From positions 1 to 21,044 of IMG/VR virus record IMGVR_UViG_3300037586_001357: a stretch of 21,044 nt of DNA; one strand, given 5' to 3'. Numbering within the stretch: the stretch's first letter is position 1; the number at the start of each line of letters is the position of its first letter. Below are positions 1 to 8,120 of this stretch, in pieces. The position numbers and the translations under genes were made by a program. Source of the DNA: a virus. The notes under the pieces are model-generated. The model ran no database searches. It was not told the origin of the DNA and saw only the letters and a list, made by a program, of their open reading frames with translations.

Positions 1-2
1 TG

Positions 3-701
3 AAAATTGTTGAGGCACGAATGCGCTCTGTTATGGGTATGCTTAGGCGGGAATTGAATCTTCAGTTTCTGGCTGGTACATCTACGGTTCTTACAGGGCT
101 TAACAGTCTTAACGGCGTACCTGCTGCGGCAACTACCGGCTTCCTAGAAGAAGGTCTACCTGCGGCTGCTACACAGACTAATACCATTGGAGGTATTCAG
201 AAATCAGTTGTTGATGTTGTCGGTTGGTATAACCAGATCGGTGACGCTGCTGGTGGTTTCAATGCCAATGGTCTTGCATCAATGAACAGTCTTTGGACTA
301 CGACTAATAGTCGTGCTCCTATGGGACAGATTGATGCGGTCATTATGTCTGAAGCAGGGTTCGCTAATTACAAACGAGCACTATTTGCTAATGAACGATA
401 CATTGACGAGAAGTCTTTAGACGGCGGTCGTATGTCTCTGCTTTATGCTGGTGCTCCTTGTGAGGCTGATATTGCTATGCCAGATGCTACTGTTAACGGT
501 GCTGGACAAGCGGCTACTGCTTACTTCCTGAACTTTGATGGAATTAAGTTGATTATGCATCCAGACGCTGATTTTGCAGTATCTGACTTTGAACATATTT
601 CTGGAACTACAGCCCGTGCTGCTACCCTCTATTGGAAGGGTCAGTTGATTGCGGATCACTTGGGTTCTCAGGGATTACTTTTTGACGGGGAGGCTTGGTA
701 A
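3..701 (+). CDS. Major capsid protein, C-terminal part (5' truncated by window edge)
   Basis: The reading frame is open from the window edge to TAA at 699-701, giving 233 visible residues. The first internal ATG is at 21, but the frame continues upstream of it, so the true start almost certainly lies outside the window. The protein has alternating helix and strand character, an inserted loop-like stretch around MPDATVNGAGQ, and a C-terminus of the form LYWKGQLIADHLGSQG...DGEAW. That ending resembles the last strand of HK97-fold phage coat proteins, although I assign the family from general resemblance plus context. It would form the icosahedral shell. It is followed 1 nt later by a decoration-protein gene, the usual partner. 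Most of its arginines use CGN codons, unlike the AGA/AGG-rich genes after 1329, which may reflect very high expression. Confidence is good for 'capsid' and lower for the exact fold family. Confidence 0.72.
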   Translation, partial: KIVEARMRSVMGMLRRELNLQFLAGTSTVLTGLNSLNGVPAAATTGFLEEGLPAAATQTNTIGGIQKSVVDVVGWYNQIGDAAGGFNANGLASMNSLWTTTNSRAPMGQIDAVIMSEAGFANYKRALFANERYIDEKSLDGGRMSLLYAGAPCEADIAMPDATVNGAGQAATAYFLNFDGIKLIMHPDADFAVSDFEHISGTTARAATLYWKGQLIADHLGSQGLLFDGEAW

Positions 702-702
702 T

Positions 703-1176
703 ATGTCTAGATCAGGATTAAGTTATTTAGAGAAGACTTCACAAGATGTGTTCGGGAATAGTATTGACATTCCGACAGCATTGGATCGTCGTACGGTACA
801 GCGTTTTCACTGTAACGGGACGGTTGCTGCTGGCGATTTTGTTATGCTTGATACGACACAGGCTGATTCTGCAAGAGCCATTACGGTTGTTGTAGCACCA
901 GTTGTAGCATTAGGTAATGCACTGACTGTTGGGGTCGCACTTGAAGCAGGAACTGCTGGATCACAGATTAATGTCTGTACCCGTGGTTATGTTGAGAATG
1001 CGGCTGTGGCTACCGGTACTGCTGTGGGTGTCCCACTAGTACTGGCTGTTGGTGCTGCTGGACGAGCAAGGGCTAAGGTTGCTGCGGATATCGCAACACC
1101 TGCGGCTGTTGTGTTGACGCTGGCTGCTGGTAATGTTGCCGATGTGTATGTCTTTGGTATCGCAAGCGATTCATAA
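703..1176 (+). CDS. Capsid decoration/cement-like protein
   Basis: This 157-aa protein starts at ATG 703, 1 nt after the capsid stop, with GGGGAGG (687-693) upstream inside the capsid gene. An in-frame ATG at 649 lies inside the capsid gene and has no good ribosome site, so I prefer 703. The polar N-terminus (MSRSGLSYLEK) is followed by a Gly/Ala/Val-rich beta protein with the segments AAGDFVMLDTTQ, LTVGVALEAGTAGSQ and INVCTRGYVENAAV. This layout resembles DUF2190-type small capsid cement proteins: 'GD.V.ld', then 'GVAlea...G..v.v...G.v'. Its role would be stabilising the shell from outside. It is the last gene of the head unit, because a strong terminator follows at 1192-1244. CGN arginine codons predominate, as in the capsid gene. 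Confidence 0.62.
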   Translation: MSRSGLSYLEKTSQDVFGNSIDIPTALDRRTVQRFHCNGTVAAGDFVMLDTTQADSARAITVVVAPVVALGNALTVGVALEAGTAGSQINVCTRGYVENAAVATGTAVGVPLVLAVGAAGRARAKVAADIATPAAVVLTLAAGNVADVYVFGIASDS

Positions 1177-1191
1177 ATTATTAGAATTGCC

Positions 1192-1244
1192 GAGGGTGTC
1201 CAGTTGTTTTATTGACATTTTGGACTGGACACCCTCTTTTTTTT
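1192..1244 (+). terminator. Strong intrinsic terminator after the capsid genes
   Basis: There is a perfect 13-bp inverted repeat: GAGGGTGTCCAGT (1192-1204) with ACTGGACACCCTC (1224-1236). The loop is 19 nt, and eight T residues follow immediately (1237-1244). It lies 15 nt after the decoration-protein stop and just before a new promoter. It therefore separates the capsid transcription unit from the tail/ejection unit. Confidence 0.93.
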
Positions 1245-1255
1245 CAAAGTTTATC

Positions 1256-1293
1256 TTTACAATTTCTTGGCTAAAGCAGTTAGTATTAATGTA
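1256..1293 (+). promoter_or_regulatory. Promoter of the tail/ejection unit (copy 1 of a two-copy promoter)
   Basis: TTTACA (1256-1261) and TAGTAT (1281-1286) are separated by 19 nt, longer than the usual 17 for a sigma70 promoter. The 38-bp block 1256-1293 matches 20885-20922 with only about four mismatches, including an identical CTAAAGCAGTTAGTAT (1271-1286). CTAA-AGCAG-TTAG (1271-1283) is an imperfect dyad lying where an activator or unusual RNA polymerase could contact the spacer. It sits directly after a terminator and about 40 nt before the first start codon. The promoter role is inferred from conservation and position, and the exact start site is not determined. Confidence 0.75.
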
Positions 1294-1302
1294 AGTGTTA
1301 AA

Positions 1303-1319
1303 CAGACGACCATATAGGA
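1303..1319 (+). promoter_or_regulatory. Conserved leader element plus ribosome binding site (copy 1)
   Basis: CAGACGACCATA (1303-1314) recurs exactly at 20940-20951, in the leader of the other copy of this promoter. The distance from the TTTACA box differs (47 nt here, 55 nt there), so the 12-mer behaves as an element separate from the promoter core. It is followed by AGGA (1316-1319), 9 nt before ATG 1329. A role in translation initiation or transcript stability is plausible but not shown. Confidence 0.6.
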
Positions 1320-1328
1320 ATTGGAAAT

Positions 1329-2843
1329 ATGAACTTAAAAGAACTGAGGAATAAAGTAAAGAACATTACTGATTACAATCCAGAAATTCAAACATACTTG
1401 GATGATCTGGATGCTTTAATTAATGATGCCTACAATCAGTTATATCTGAGCAAGAGATGGAACTTTGGTAGGAAGACTGAATTCCTAAACATCTATCCAG
1501 ATATTGCTGCTGAAGTTCCAGTAGGTGGTGGAGCAGCAGTTCCTAATCTGAATGTATTAGATGGACGAAGAGAATGTTCCTTCAGTGCTCCAGTCTCTCA
1601 ATTGTTAGAAGATCCTAGAATTTGGGAAGGACAGATAATTGAAATTCAAGGAAGAGAATATACTATAGAGACAGTAGCACAGAGCGGTGCTGGAATTAGA
1701 ACAGTAGAACCTCTCAGATGTACAACTACTACTGATGATCTTACTTGGAAGTTGAAGCATAGGTTCTATCATCTTCCTCCAGATGCTATAGAGATATTAG
1801 GACTGTGTCATAGAGATGCACCAGTCCCAGCAAAGAATCCACTGTGGGGAAAGAAGATTGGATTAGTTGCTAGACGAGATGAAGAATTAAATTTAAGAGA
1901 AGACTATACTGCTGAATTCAGTGAGGCTTATGTATTAGTTCCTCCAATAGATATCCCTGCTGGAATGAAGTGGGGAACACCAGTTATTACTTCAGTAGGT
2001 ACTGCTCCTAGTCCATTCTTAGCAAATACTAAATGGGAATTTACTTGGGCATTTGAGATTGGAGGAATTATAGGTCCTCTCTCAGATCCTCATACAGTTG
2101 ATATTGGAACTGTAGAACAGAATACAAGTCCAGTAGTTACACTACATTTTGAGACTTGGGATGATAGAGCAGTTAGGGCTAAGACCTATGCTCCTGCTAT
2201 TGATGTGTATCAGAATGATTTTGAAGGAATGAAGAAAGTAGTATTCTATAATTCAAACTATGATCATACTACTGGTACTAGAAAAGGACTTCCTTGTTGG
2301 AGACAAGTAGGTAGTGGAATTGCAGTTGCAAGTAGGAATGACTGGCGTCCTAAGACTGCTACAGATGAAGAAAGTAGTGTAGTCCTTAATGGTCTATTCA
2401 ATGTTAATCCCGGTGCTCCTAGATACCAAGAATGGGATGGACAGCATCTAAGAATTAGACCTTATCCCAGACCTCAAGGGTTTGAGAAAGAATATGCTGC
2501 TGCGGCAGCGACTGGTTCAATGGCAGTATTGAACCGAAGAAAGTTCAGACAATATGAACTAAGATATCAGCGTAAGCCTTATCGGCTCTGTAGCAGTACA
2601 GATAGTCCAGAGATGCCGTACGAATTTCATCAACTTATAGTATATAAAGTATTGCACGAATGCTTTGTCAAAGGTGGCAATGCAGCAATGGCTGGTATGT
2701 ATGATAAGAAAATGTTTGACGCAATTAAGATTCTTGAGAGGCGTTATGTTGATAGAGCAGATACTTTCTGGCAAAGGGGTCAGTTCGGAATGGAACGCCG
2801 TGGTATCGTCTATGACTATAATTCTCTCAGGAAAATTAATTAA
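1329..2843 (+). CDS. Head-to-tail adaptor / tail tubular protein A-like
   Basis: This 504-aa protein is the first of the tail unit. Its N-terminus (ELRNKVKNITDYNPEIQTYLDDLDALINDAYNQL, residues about 5-38) is a helical start followed by W44 and F46. It is typical of the adaptor proteins that sit under the portal in podoviruses (T7 gp11-like). T7 gp11 is about 200 residues, so this one is enlarged. The extra length includes a beta-rich Ig/FN3-like segment (about residues 213-330) with the motif GPLSD at 249-253. The C-terminal part (about 395-504) returns to helical sequence with a basic ending. The motif-bearing segment resembles one in the next gene. ATG 1329 has AGGA 9 nt upstream. The stop overlaps the next start as TAATG, indicating coupled translation. 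The adaptor role rests on position and N-terminal character. Confidence 0.6.
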   Translation: MNLKELRNKVKNITDYNPEIQTYLDDLDALINDAYNQLYLSKRWNFGRKTEFLNIYPDIAAEVPVGGGAAVPNLNVLDGRRECSFSAPVSQLLEDPRIWEGQIIEIQGREYTIETVAQSGAGIRTVEPLRCTTTTDDLTWKLKHRFYHLPPDAIEILGLCHRDAPVPAKNPLWGKKIGLVARRDEELNLREDYTAEFSEAYVLVPPIDIPAGMKWGTPVITSVGTAPSPFLANTKWEFTWAFEIGGIIGPLSDPHTVDIGTVEQNTSPVVTLHFETWDDRAVRAKTYAPAIDVYQNDFEGMKKVVFYNSNYDHTTGTRKGLPCWRQVGSGIAVASRNDWRPKTATDEESSVVLNGLFNVNPGAPRYQEWDGQHLRIRPYPRPQGFEKEYAAAAATGSMAVLNRRKFRQYELRYQRKPYRLCSSTDSPEMPYEFHQLIVYKVLHECFVKGGNAAMAGMYDKKMFDAIKILERRYVDRADTFWQRGQFGMERRGIVYDYNSLRKIN

Positions 2844-5089
2844 TGAAGACAAAGACTACTGAAGAAAGACTAGCAGGCGGGGTTGATCAGCGATGGAAGG
2901 CTCAGAATAACCTTGCATCTGATATCCGTAACTGTCGTGTTGAGGATGTAGGTCTTGGCTGGAAGAATGATAGAGGTTGGGAAAACCTAATACCGGTTCA
3001 CGATAATATGACCCGGACATTTACACCAGCAGAATTAGAGAATGTTTCTAATCCTGTCAGGTTCCTTAAGGTTTGGACTAGACACGGTGGGTCAGAAGTT
3101 TATTACCTTTATGAAAGAAATGGTAAACTGATGTATCACTTTGGTAATCAGGGTGCTGCTTCTGAGAGAGAAGTTATATTAGAAAGCGGTAGGAATATAC
3201 CTAAGGCTGATGATCCCGGTACACAGTTAACACCGTTTGGTAGGTTTGCTTTAGTACAGAATGGTTATGAAGCACCATTCAAATTCTGGGGTAGGGTACA
3301 TCAATCTCCGTTTGGTTGGACAATGGCTCCTAATCCTCCAGTAGTTTATGATGTAAACTTAGATGAGATAGATACACCTCAGCATATGGAAGCAGGACAA
3401 GGCTCATATGTAACCAGTTGGAGATCTGTTGGTTTAGGTAATACTGATAATGGAGACTGGAGCCATTATAGATACAAGGTTAGTTTCGTTTCAGACACAG
3501 GATCTGAAAGTCCTTTAAGTGATGGTCAAGCAACTACTTGGAAAGTTGAAAATACAGATCAAGATAATTTCAAAGCAGGAATTGTTTTAGATGATATTCC
3601 TACAGGTGATTCTAATGTTGTTGCTCGTAGGATTTATAGAACAAAGAACCTAGAGAATAATGCAGCAGAGAAGTACTACTTCTGTAAGCAACTGAATGAT
3701 AATACTACTAAGACTTATGTAGATATTATTCCAGATAGTTTAATGTTGGAAGAGGCTCCAGCGAAGACTGATAGTATATTAATCAATCAGTCATTCAAGT
3801 ATGCTGCTACATATAATGGTTGCATATGGGTTGCTGGAGGTGATGACTTCAGTACAAACATTAGATATAGTGATAGGCATCTTCCAGAACAGTTTGATGC
3901 CTTTAGATTTTTTGATGTAGGGATGAGACAAGGTGGTGAGATAACTGCGCTTGTTCCTTATAGTAATTCCTTATTGGTATTCAGAGCAGGATCAATAGAA
4001 GTTATCTCAGCCATCTCCGATGATACATATACGATTGGTACCTTGGATAGTGATATTGGTACAAGGGCAACGAATACTATTAAAGAAGTTCCCGGTGTTG
4101 GATTATTTTTTCTAACAAAAGATGGTGTGTATGCAATCCAAGGTGGACAGTCTGGTGCTGGCTTAGTAACCGCTAAAGTAGAATCTGTTAGTGCAGGTTT
4201 ATATGGAGAATGGAAACGACTAAGTGAAGGAAGTTTAGCAAGAGCAACAGCGACATATAGCACAATGGAAAAAGAATACTGGGTACATTATCCTTGTGAT
4301 GGTGAGACTGAGAATACTAGAGGTGCTGTATTCCATAGAGATATCCAGCAATGGAGCCTAAGAAATCTATCTGATGGTGTATCAGTTACTTCACATACAG
4401 GAACTAATACCAATTATCAGATGGCATTTACTTGTTTAGATTCAGATCCTGAAGGATGGATTGTTATAGGTACATATCCTGATTATCCTTATGCTGCTGC
4501 TGGTGCAGTTGCTAATCAGGATAAGACATTCTTTCCCGGCTTTGATCTACAGGTCTGGTCGGCTAATTGTCAGTGGGGTGTTACAGGTAGACGAACATCA
4601 GAAACAGCACAAGCAATAAGTTATTCGTTACACGATCAGGCTAAGGCTACAGATGATTGTGCGTGGATTAGTACTTGGGATGACTTTGGTGATGACAGTA
4701 TTAAAAAGAGAATTCATTCAGTAGAAATAGAAATGGTATCACAGGGATATAATGATCTGGTAATGACATATGCTTCTGACTATACATTCAGTACCCTGAC
4801 TGGCGGTACTGCTGCTCCTATGATTATAGAGAAGTATTATACATTAGCATCTGAACCAGTGTGGACAATTACAAGTGGGAATCCCAATGTAAAGAACTTA
4901 GCAATCTGGGGAGAGAACTGGTCTAATGGACAGTTGTGCAGGGTTAGGTTTGATGTTCATACTGGTTTAGTATCTCATTTCCAATGGGGAATTCAAAGTG
5001 CGAATCCATTTCACATTATCTCCTATAATGTAGAATACAGTTCATCTGATCAGAAGGTGATAACAAGGAGGGGTGGCAGTGGCTCGTAG
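2843..5089 (+). CDS. Tail nozzle/hub protein (tail tubular protein B-like, beta-propeller type)
   Basis: This 748-aa protein starts at ATG 2843, overlapping the previous stop by 1 nt, with AGGA at 2829-2832. The N-terminal segment (residues about 10-50: GGVDQR, NNLASDIRNCRVEDVGLGWKN, W-E-N) is the usual opening of podoviral nozzle proteins that count off 'drawn' residues of the DNA. Residues about 200-300 form an FN3-like domain with SESPLSD at 221-227, then ARRIYRT and a YVDI ending. The following half (IRYSDRHLPEQFDAF, VPYSNSLLVFRAGSIEVI, GLFFLTKDGVYAIQGG) is repetitive beta structure of the sort found in P22 gp10 and T7 gp12 propellers. It would form the distal tail tube and anchor appendages. 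The order adaptor then nozzle matches T7 gp11-gp12. Confidence 0.7.
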   Translation: MKTKTTEERLAGGVDQRWKAQNNLASDIRNCRVEDVGLGWKNDRGWENLIPVHDNMTRTFTPAELENVSNPVRFLKVWTRHGGSEVYYLYERNGKLMYHFGNQGAASEREVILESGRNIPKADDPGTQLTPFGRFALVQNGYEAPFKFWGRVHQSPFGWTMAPNPPVVYDVNLDEIDTPQHMEAGQGSYVTSWRSVGLGNTDNGDWSHYRYKVSFVSDTGSESPLSDGQATTWKVENTDQDNFKAGIVLDDIPTGDSNVVARRIYRTKNLENNAAEKYYFCKQLNDNTTKTYVDIIPDSLMLEEAPAKTDSILINQSFKYAATYNGCIWVAGGDDFSTNIRYSDRHLPEQFDAFRFFDVGMRQGGEITALVPYSNSLLVFRAGSIEVISAISDDTYTIGTLDSDIGTRATNTIKEVPGVGLFFLTKDGVYAIQGGQSGAGLVTAKVESVSAGLYGEWKRLSEGSLARATATYSTMEKEYWVHYPCDGETENTRGAVFHRDIQQWSLRNLSDGVSVTSHTGTNTNYQMAFTCLDSDPEGWIVIGTYPDYPYAAAGAVANQDKTFFPGFDLQVWSANCQWGVTGRRTSETAQAISYSLHDQAKATDDCAWISTWDDFGDDSIKKRIHSVEIEMVSQGYNDLVMTYASDYTFSTLTGGTAAPMIIEKYYTLASEPVWTITSGNPNVKNLAIWGENWSNGQLCRVRFDVHTGLVSHFQWGIQSANPFHIISYNVEYSSSDQKVITRRGGSGS

Positions 5090-5825
5090 TTGGACTAAAG
5101 AATGTTTTAAGGATGGTGATCAGTTTAAGGCAGATCATTTTAATCGTGATGCCGATGGTATTGCACAGCAGTTTAATGGTCAGTTAGACCAGAATAATAT
5201 GCCGTTGAATGGTTGTCACAGTGAACAGTTGAAGGTACCTCAACGGGTTAGTAATGCGTTTGGTGTGAATACAGTTAGTAGTTATATGCCTACACAGTCA
5301 TATCATTATGCACAGTGGAGAATTACGAATACGAATACTACAGACTATAATGTTGATCCAGCATCTATCTATGCGACCAATTGGGAAGAGGATAATTGGG
5401 ATCCTTTCTGGAACTTGTTTGATTACAGTGTAGTTACACAAGGATCACGAATTAGATTTGAATCTAAGGAAGGAATGATTATTGGTGGTGTAACAATTAA
5501 TGTAGAGCAAAGAACTGGTAGAGCAAGAGGTGGTGGAGATCCGGGATGGACTAAGAATACTTCAGCCTATGATGCTATGGAGATTGGTATCTTCTGTAAT
5601 GGTGTGTTGATAGGAAGAAGTGGAAAGATTTATACTGGAGCATATTGTTTAGATATTCCATTCAGTACACCAATTGGTACACAATATACAGAGATAGTAG
5701 TGAAGTGGTTTAGGGATCAAGAATCTTTCATTGATGGAGATCCTTGGCATACATTAGAAGTTGATCACGGTTTATATTTCTATATGTCTGGTATGCTACT
5801 GTGGGCGAGGAACCAGTACAGATGA
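5079..5825 (+). CDS. Tail appendage protein A of a three-gene set
   Basis: I place the start at GTG 5079 (248 aa, MARSWTKECF...) rather than GTG 5073. The strong AAGGAGGGG site (5065-5073) is correctly spaced only for 5079, and 5073 overlaps it. The gene overlaps the end of the nozzle gene by 11 nt. The N-terminus (KDGDQFKADHFNRDADGIAQ..., then GQLDQNN) resembles the N-termini of the next two proteins. The rest is beta-rich and Gly/aromatic-rich (SRIRFESKEGMIIGGV, KIYTGAYCLDIPF), as in jelly-roll tail appendages. I infer a short N-terminal virion-binding region and a C-terminal surface or receptor domain. No enzymatic motif is visible. The exact function is unknown. Confidence 0.6.
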   Translation: MARSWTKECFKDGDQFKADHFNRDADGIAQQFNGQLDQNNMPLNGCHSEQLKVPQRVSNAFGVNTVSSYMPTQSYHYAQWRITNTNTTDYNVDPASIYATNWEEDNWDPFWNLFDYSVVTQGSRIRFESKEGMIIGGVTINVEQRTGRARGGGDPGWTKNTSAYDAMEIGIFCNGVLIGRSGKIYTGAYCLDIPFSTPIGTQYTEIVVKWFRDQESFIDGDPWHTLEVDHGLYFYMSGMLLWARNQYR

Positions 5826-6484
5826 GCAATAATTTAATATATACGAATGGACAGGCTGGGCAACCTTCTAATGCTAATAATGAGACTGATAACTTTTTCA
5901 ATCAATTAGCAACTGATAGTGGGCAGATAGATCAAAGTAATACTAGAACTGAATGGGTATCTACTAGACACATTGACTGGCAGGATAAGCCGTTAATTAA
6001 GATGTATGCACATAGAGATAACAGTAATCATTCAAGTAATAACTACAATGGAACAACTTATCAGACAGTGACACACGGAGGAAGTGGTAGTACAGAACTT
6101 ACTTTTACTGCTGTTCCGTTTCGTGTTGGTGATGTATTCAGATATCATTTTAATTTTAGAACTAATCCATCTAATAATGATCTCGGTGCAAATAAAGGTA
6201 GGGATTATTTTTGGGTCAAGGCACAGATACAGATAGATACTGGAGGTGGTGCAACTTGGACTGACTTAGGATTTGATACAAGGAATTCATTTGGTACACA
6301 TAGGGCTGCTGCTGGTAGTGACTATCCGTGTGCTGGTTATAGAATGTATGGTATGACCTTTATTCATATTCCCGGTTATACTGGTACAGTGACAGGTATG
6401 AGGGTACAGGTTCGCACAGAACATAATAGTATGAATCTTAATATGGAGAACTGGAACCAGCAATTAAAGGTGGTAGGTGCATAA
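5822..6484 (+). CDS. Tail appendage protein B of a three-gene set
   Basis: The start at ATG 5822 overlaps the previous stop as ATGA, with GAGGAA at 5807-5812. This is preferred over in-frame GTG 5801, which has no ribosome site. The protein is 220 aa. The N-terminus YTNGQAGQPSNANNETDNFF with GQIDQSN following matches the pattern in both flanking genes. The remainder is polar, beta-rich and Asn/Thr/Gly-heavy (VTHGGSGSTELTFTAVPFRVGDVF, VQVRTEHNSMNLN), typical of an exposed tail or fibre domain. No catalytic motif or membrane segment is seen. Together with its neighbours it probably decorates the tail hub. Receptor binding is a guess. Confidence 0.58.
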   Translation: MSNNLIYTNGQAGQPSNANNETDNFFNQLATDSGQIDQSNTRTEWVSTRHIDWQDKPLIKMYAHRDNSNHSSNNYNGTTYQTVTHGGSGSTELTFTAVPFRVGDVFRYHFNFRTNPSNNDLGANKGRDYFWVKAQIQIDTGGGATWTDLGFDTRNSFGTHRAAAGSDYPCAGYRMYGMTFIHIPGYTGTVTGMRVQVRTEHNSMNLNMENWNQQLKVVGA

Positions 6485-7320
6485 TGCCTTATGTTAAACA
6501 ACACGCAGTAGCAACAGGTCAACCAGCAAGAGCAGGTGAGATCAATGAGAACTTTGAAGATGCTAGACGCTATATCAATAAAGAAATAGTTCAGGCTGAT
6601 TTGGCTAATGAAAGTGTAGATTATCCAGAGATTGTAAGAGGTGAGAGGAATGCAGGTACAGGACAGCATCAGTTCACTTGTGGAAATTCTGCTGGTATCT
6701 TTATGGATAGAACTTCAAGGAATATTAATGCTTTCACAAGGTATACTAAGAAAGAAATTACACCGTTATGGAACAATCAATTAAATGCAGCAAGTACACC
6801 TAGTACTAGTTTACCTTTATCTCAGACGCTGTCGTTACCAGATACTGCATTTGATTTTGAATTAGAACAGAGAGCATTGGTAACTTTCAGAACTTGGATA
6901 GAGGTGTATATTCCAGAGACACCCTGTCAGGATCCTGAAGACAATGCAACTAAGTGTGAACATAGATACACAACTTATTTTTATGTGTCCACAGATGGTG
7001 GCGAGACGACCTATGCAGATACATCTAAGGGTAGGTTCTATGACTATGGTGTATTCTCAGGAGGTGGAGGCGGAGGTGGTCCCAGTAGTTGGGCAGGTCC
7101 TCCTAATCAAGATCCGATGAAGACTGCTACAGATACTGGATGGTCAGCAAACATTCCGTGGTCAGCATATAATAGATTTTATTGTATAACTAAATCATTG
7201 TTATTGTCTGCTGGGAATCACAAGTTAGGTGTGGTCTATGATGCACATCACGATGTTGGTTATTGTTGGGCAAGTAATAGCACATTGGAAGTGGAATATA
7301 TTGGTGCTAACATTACTTAG
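6484..7320 (+). CDS. Tail appendage protein C of a three-gene set, with a poly-glycine linker
   Basis: This 278-aa protein starts at ATG 6484 inside the TAATG overlap, with GGTGG/GTAGG purine-rich sequence upstream (about 6470-6477). Its N-terminus HAVATGQPARAGEINENFED shares the GQPxxAxxxNxxF pattern with the previous protein. A run of seven glycines followed by PSSWAGPP (codons near 7063-7100) looks like a flexible linker inside a beta-rich domain (TTYFYVSTDGGETTYAD upstream; FYCITKSLLLSAGNHKLGVVYDAHH downstream). At 7246-7254 consecutive histidines are spelled CAT CAC before a G, an example of the CATG avoidance seen throughout. It is probably a tail surface protein with unknown specificity. 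Confidence 0.58.
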   Translation: MPYVKQHAVATGQPARAGEINENFEDARRYINKEIVQADLANESVDYPEIVRGERNAGTGQHQFTCGNSAGIFMDRTSRNINAFTRYTKKEITPLWNNQLNAASTPSTSLPLSQTLSLPDTAFDFELEQRALVTFRTWIEVYIPETPCQDPEDNATKCEHRYTTYFYVSTDGGETTYADTSKGRFYDYGVFSGGGGGGGPSSWAGPPNQDPMKTATDTGWSANIPWSAYNRFYCITKSLLLSAGNHKLGVVYDAHHDVGYCWASNSTLEVEYIGANIT

Positions 7321-7340
7321 TTTACAAAGAGGATATTAAT

Positions 7341-8117
7341 ATGGCAAGAGATTATTACAGCGAATATACTAAGACGGATCCTAGTGATCGGTTTAGAGGT
7401 GGTGCATCAGGTGCTATTAAAGGTGCAGGGACTGGTGCGCTTATAGGTTCTGTTGTACCCGGTCTTGGTACCGTTGTGGGTGGTGCTATTGGTGCTGGCA
7501 TTGGTGGTATGGCTGGTGCAGCAGGTGCTACAAAGTATATGTCGCCTTATGAAGAAGAGAACCTTAAAAGGTTAACGGATCTAGAATCACGAATGGAACA
7601 AGGACAATTAGGTTTATCTGAAGAAGAGAAGACATTGTTATATGGTTCAGCAGAAGATAGAGAACGACAAGCAAGAGAACAAGCAAGACAATTACAACAG
7701 TCTAAGTTAGCCTCAGCCTATCAAGGTGCTGGTACTGCTGCGGCAGAAATGGCACAGGCAGAAGAACTACAGGTTGATGCAATGAGAAAGACTGGATTGA
7801 AAGTTGCAGAACTAGATATCCAAAGAGCAGAGCAAGAGGAATCAGAATACTGGGGTAGACTGGCTACTATGTCTCAACGAGAGGCTATGGAGCAGGAACG
7901 AAAGAAAGAACAGAATGCTCAGTTGCTTAAGGATATGAATGAATTTATGGTAGGTGAAATCACTACTGGTGGTATACTATCAGAGAGCGGAATGGAAGGT
8001 CAGGCTGCGAACTTGGCTAAACGATATGATACAAGTGAGGGTGACTTGAATTCGGCTATAGACATACTAAGTAAGAACCCGGAACTAATGCAATTGTTAG
8101 TACAGGCGGGAGGTTAG
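7341..8117 (+). CDS. Internal virion/ejection protein with glycine-zipper membrane segment (gp14-like position)
   Basis: This 258-aa protein has GAGGAT (7328-7333) 7 nt before ATG 7341. After a charged start, residues about 20-65 are a Gly/Ala-rich stretch (GAIKGAGTGALIGS, GLGTVVGGAIGAGIGG, MAGAAGAT) of repeating GxxxG character, a glycine-zipper membrane-inserting pattern. The rest is charged, helical and probably coiled coil (EEENLKRLTDLESRMEQGQ, DRERQAREQARQLQQ). T7 gp14 (about 196 aa) occupies the same relative place and inserts in the outer membrane during ejection. I infer a similar pore role. It is the first and smallest of three consecutive ejection-type proteins. Confidence 0.62.
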   Translation: MARDYYSEYTKTDPSDRFRGGASGAIKGAGTGALIGSVVPGLGTVVGGAIGAGIGGMAGAAGATKYMSPYEEENLKRLTDLESRMEQGQLGLSEEEKTLLYGSAEDRERQAREQARQLQQSKLASAYQGAGTAAAEMAQAEELQVDAMRKTGLKVAELDIQRAEQEESEYWGRLATMSQREAMEQERKKEQNAQLLKDMNEFMVGEITTGGILSESGMEGQAANLAKRYDTSEGDLNSAIDILSKNPELMQLLVQAGG

Positions 8118-8120
8118 ACA

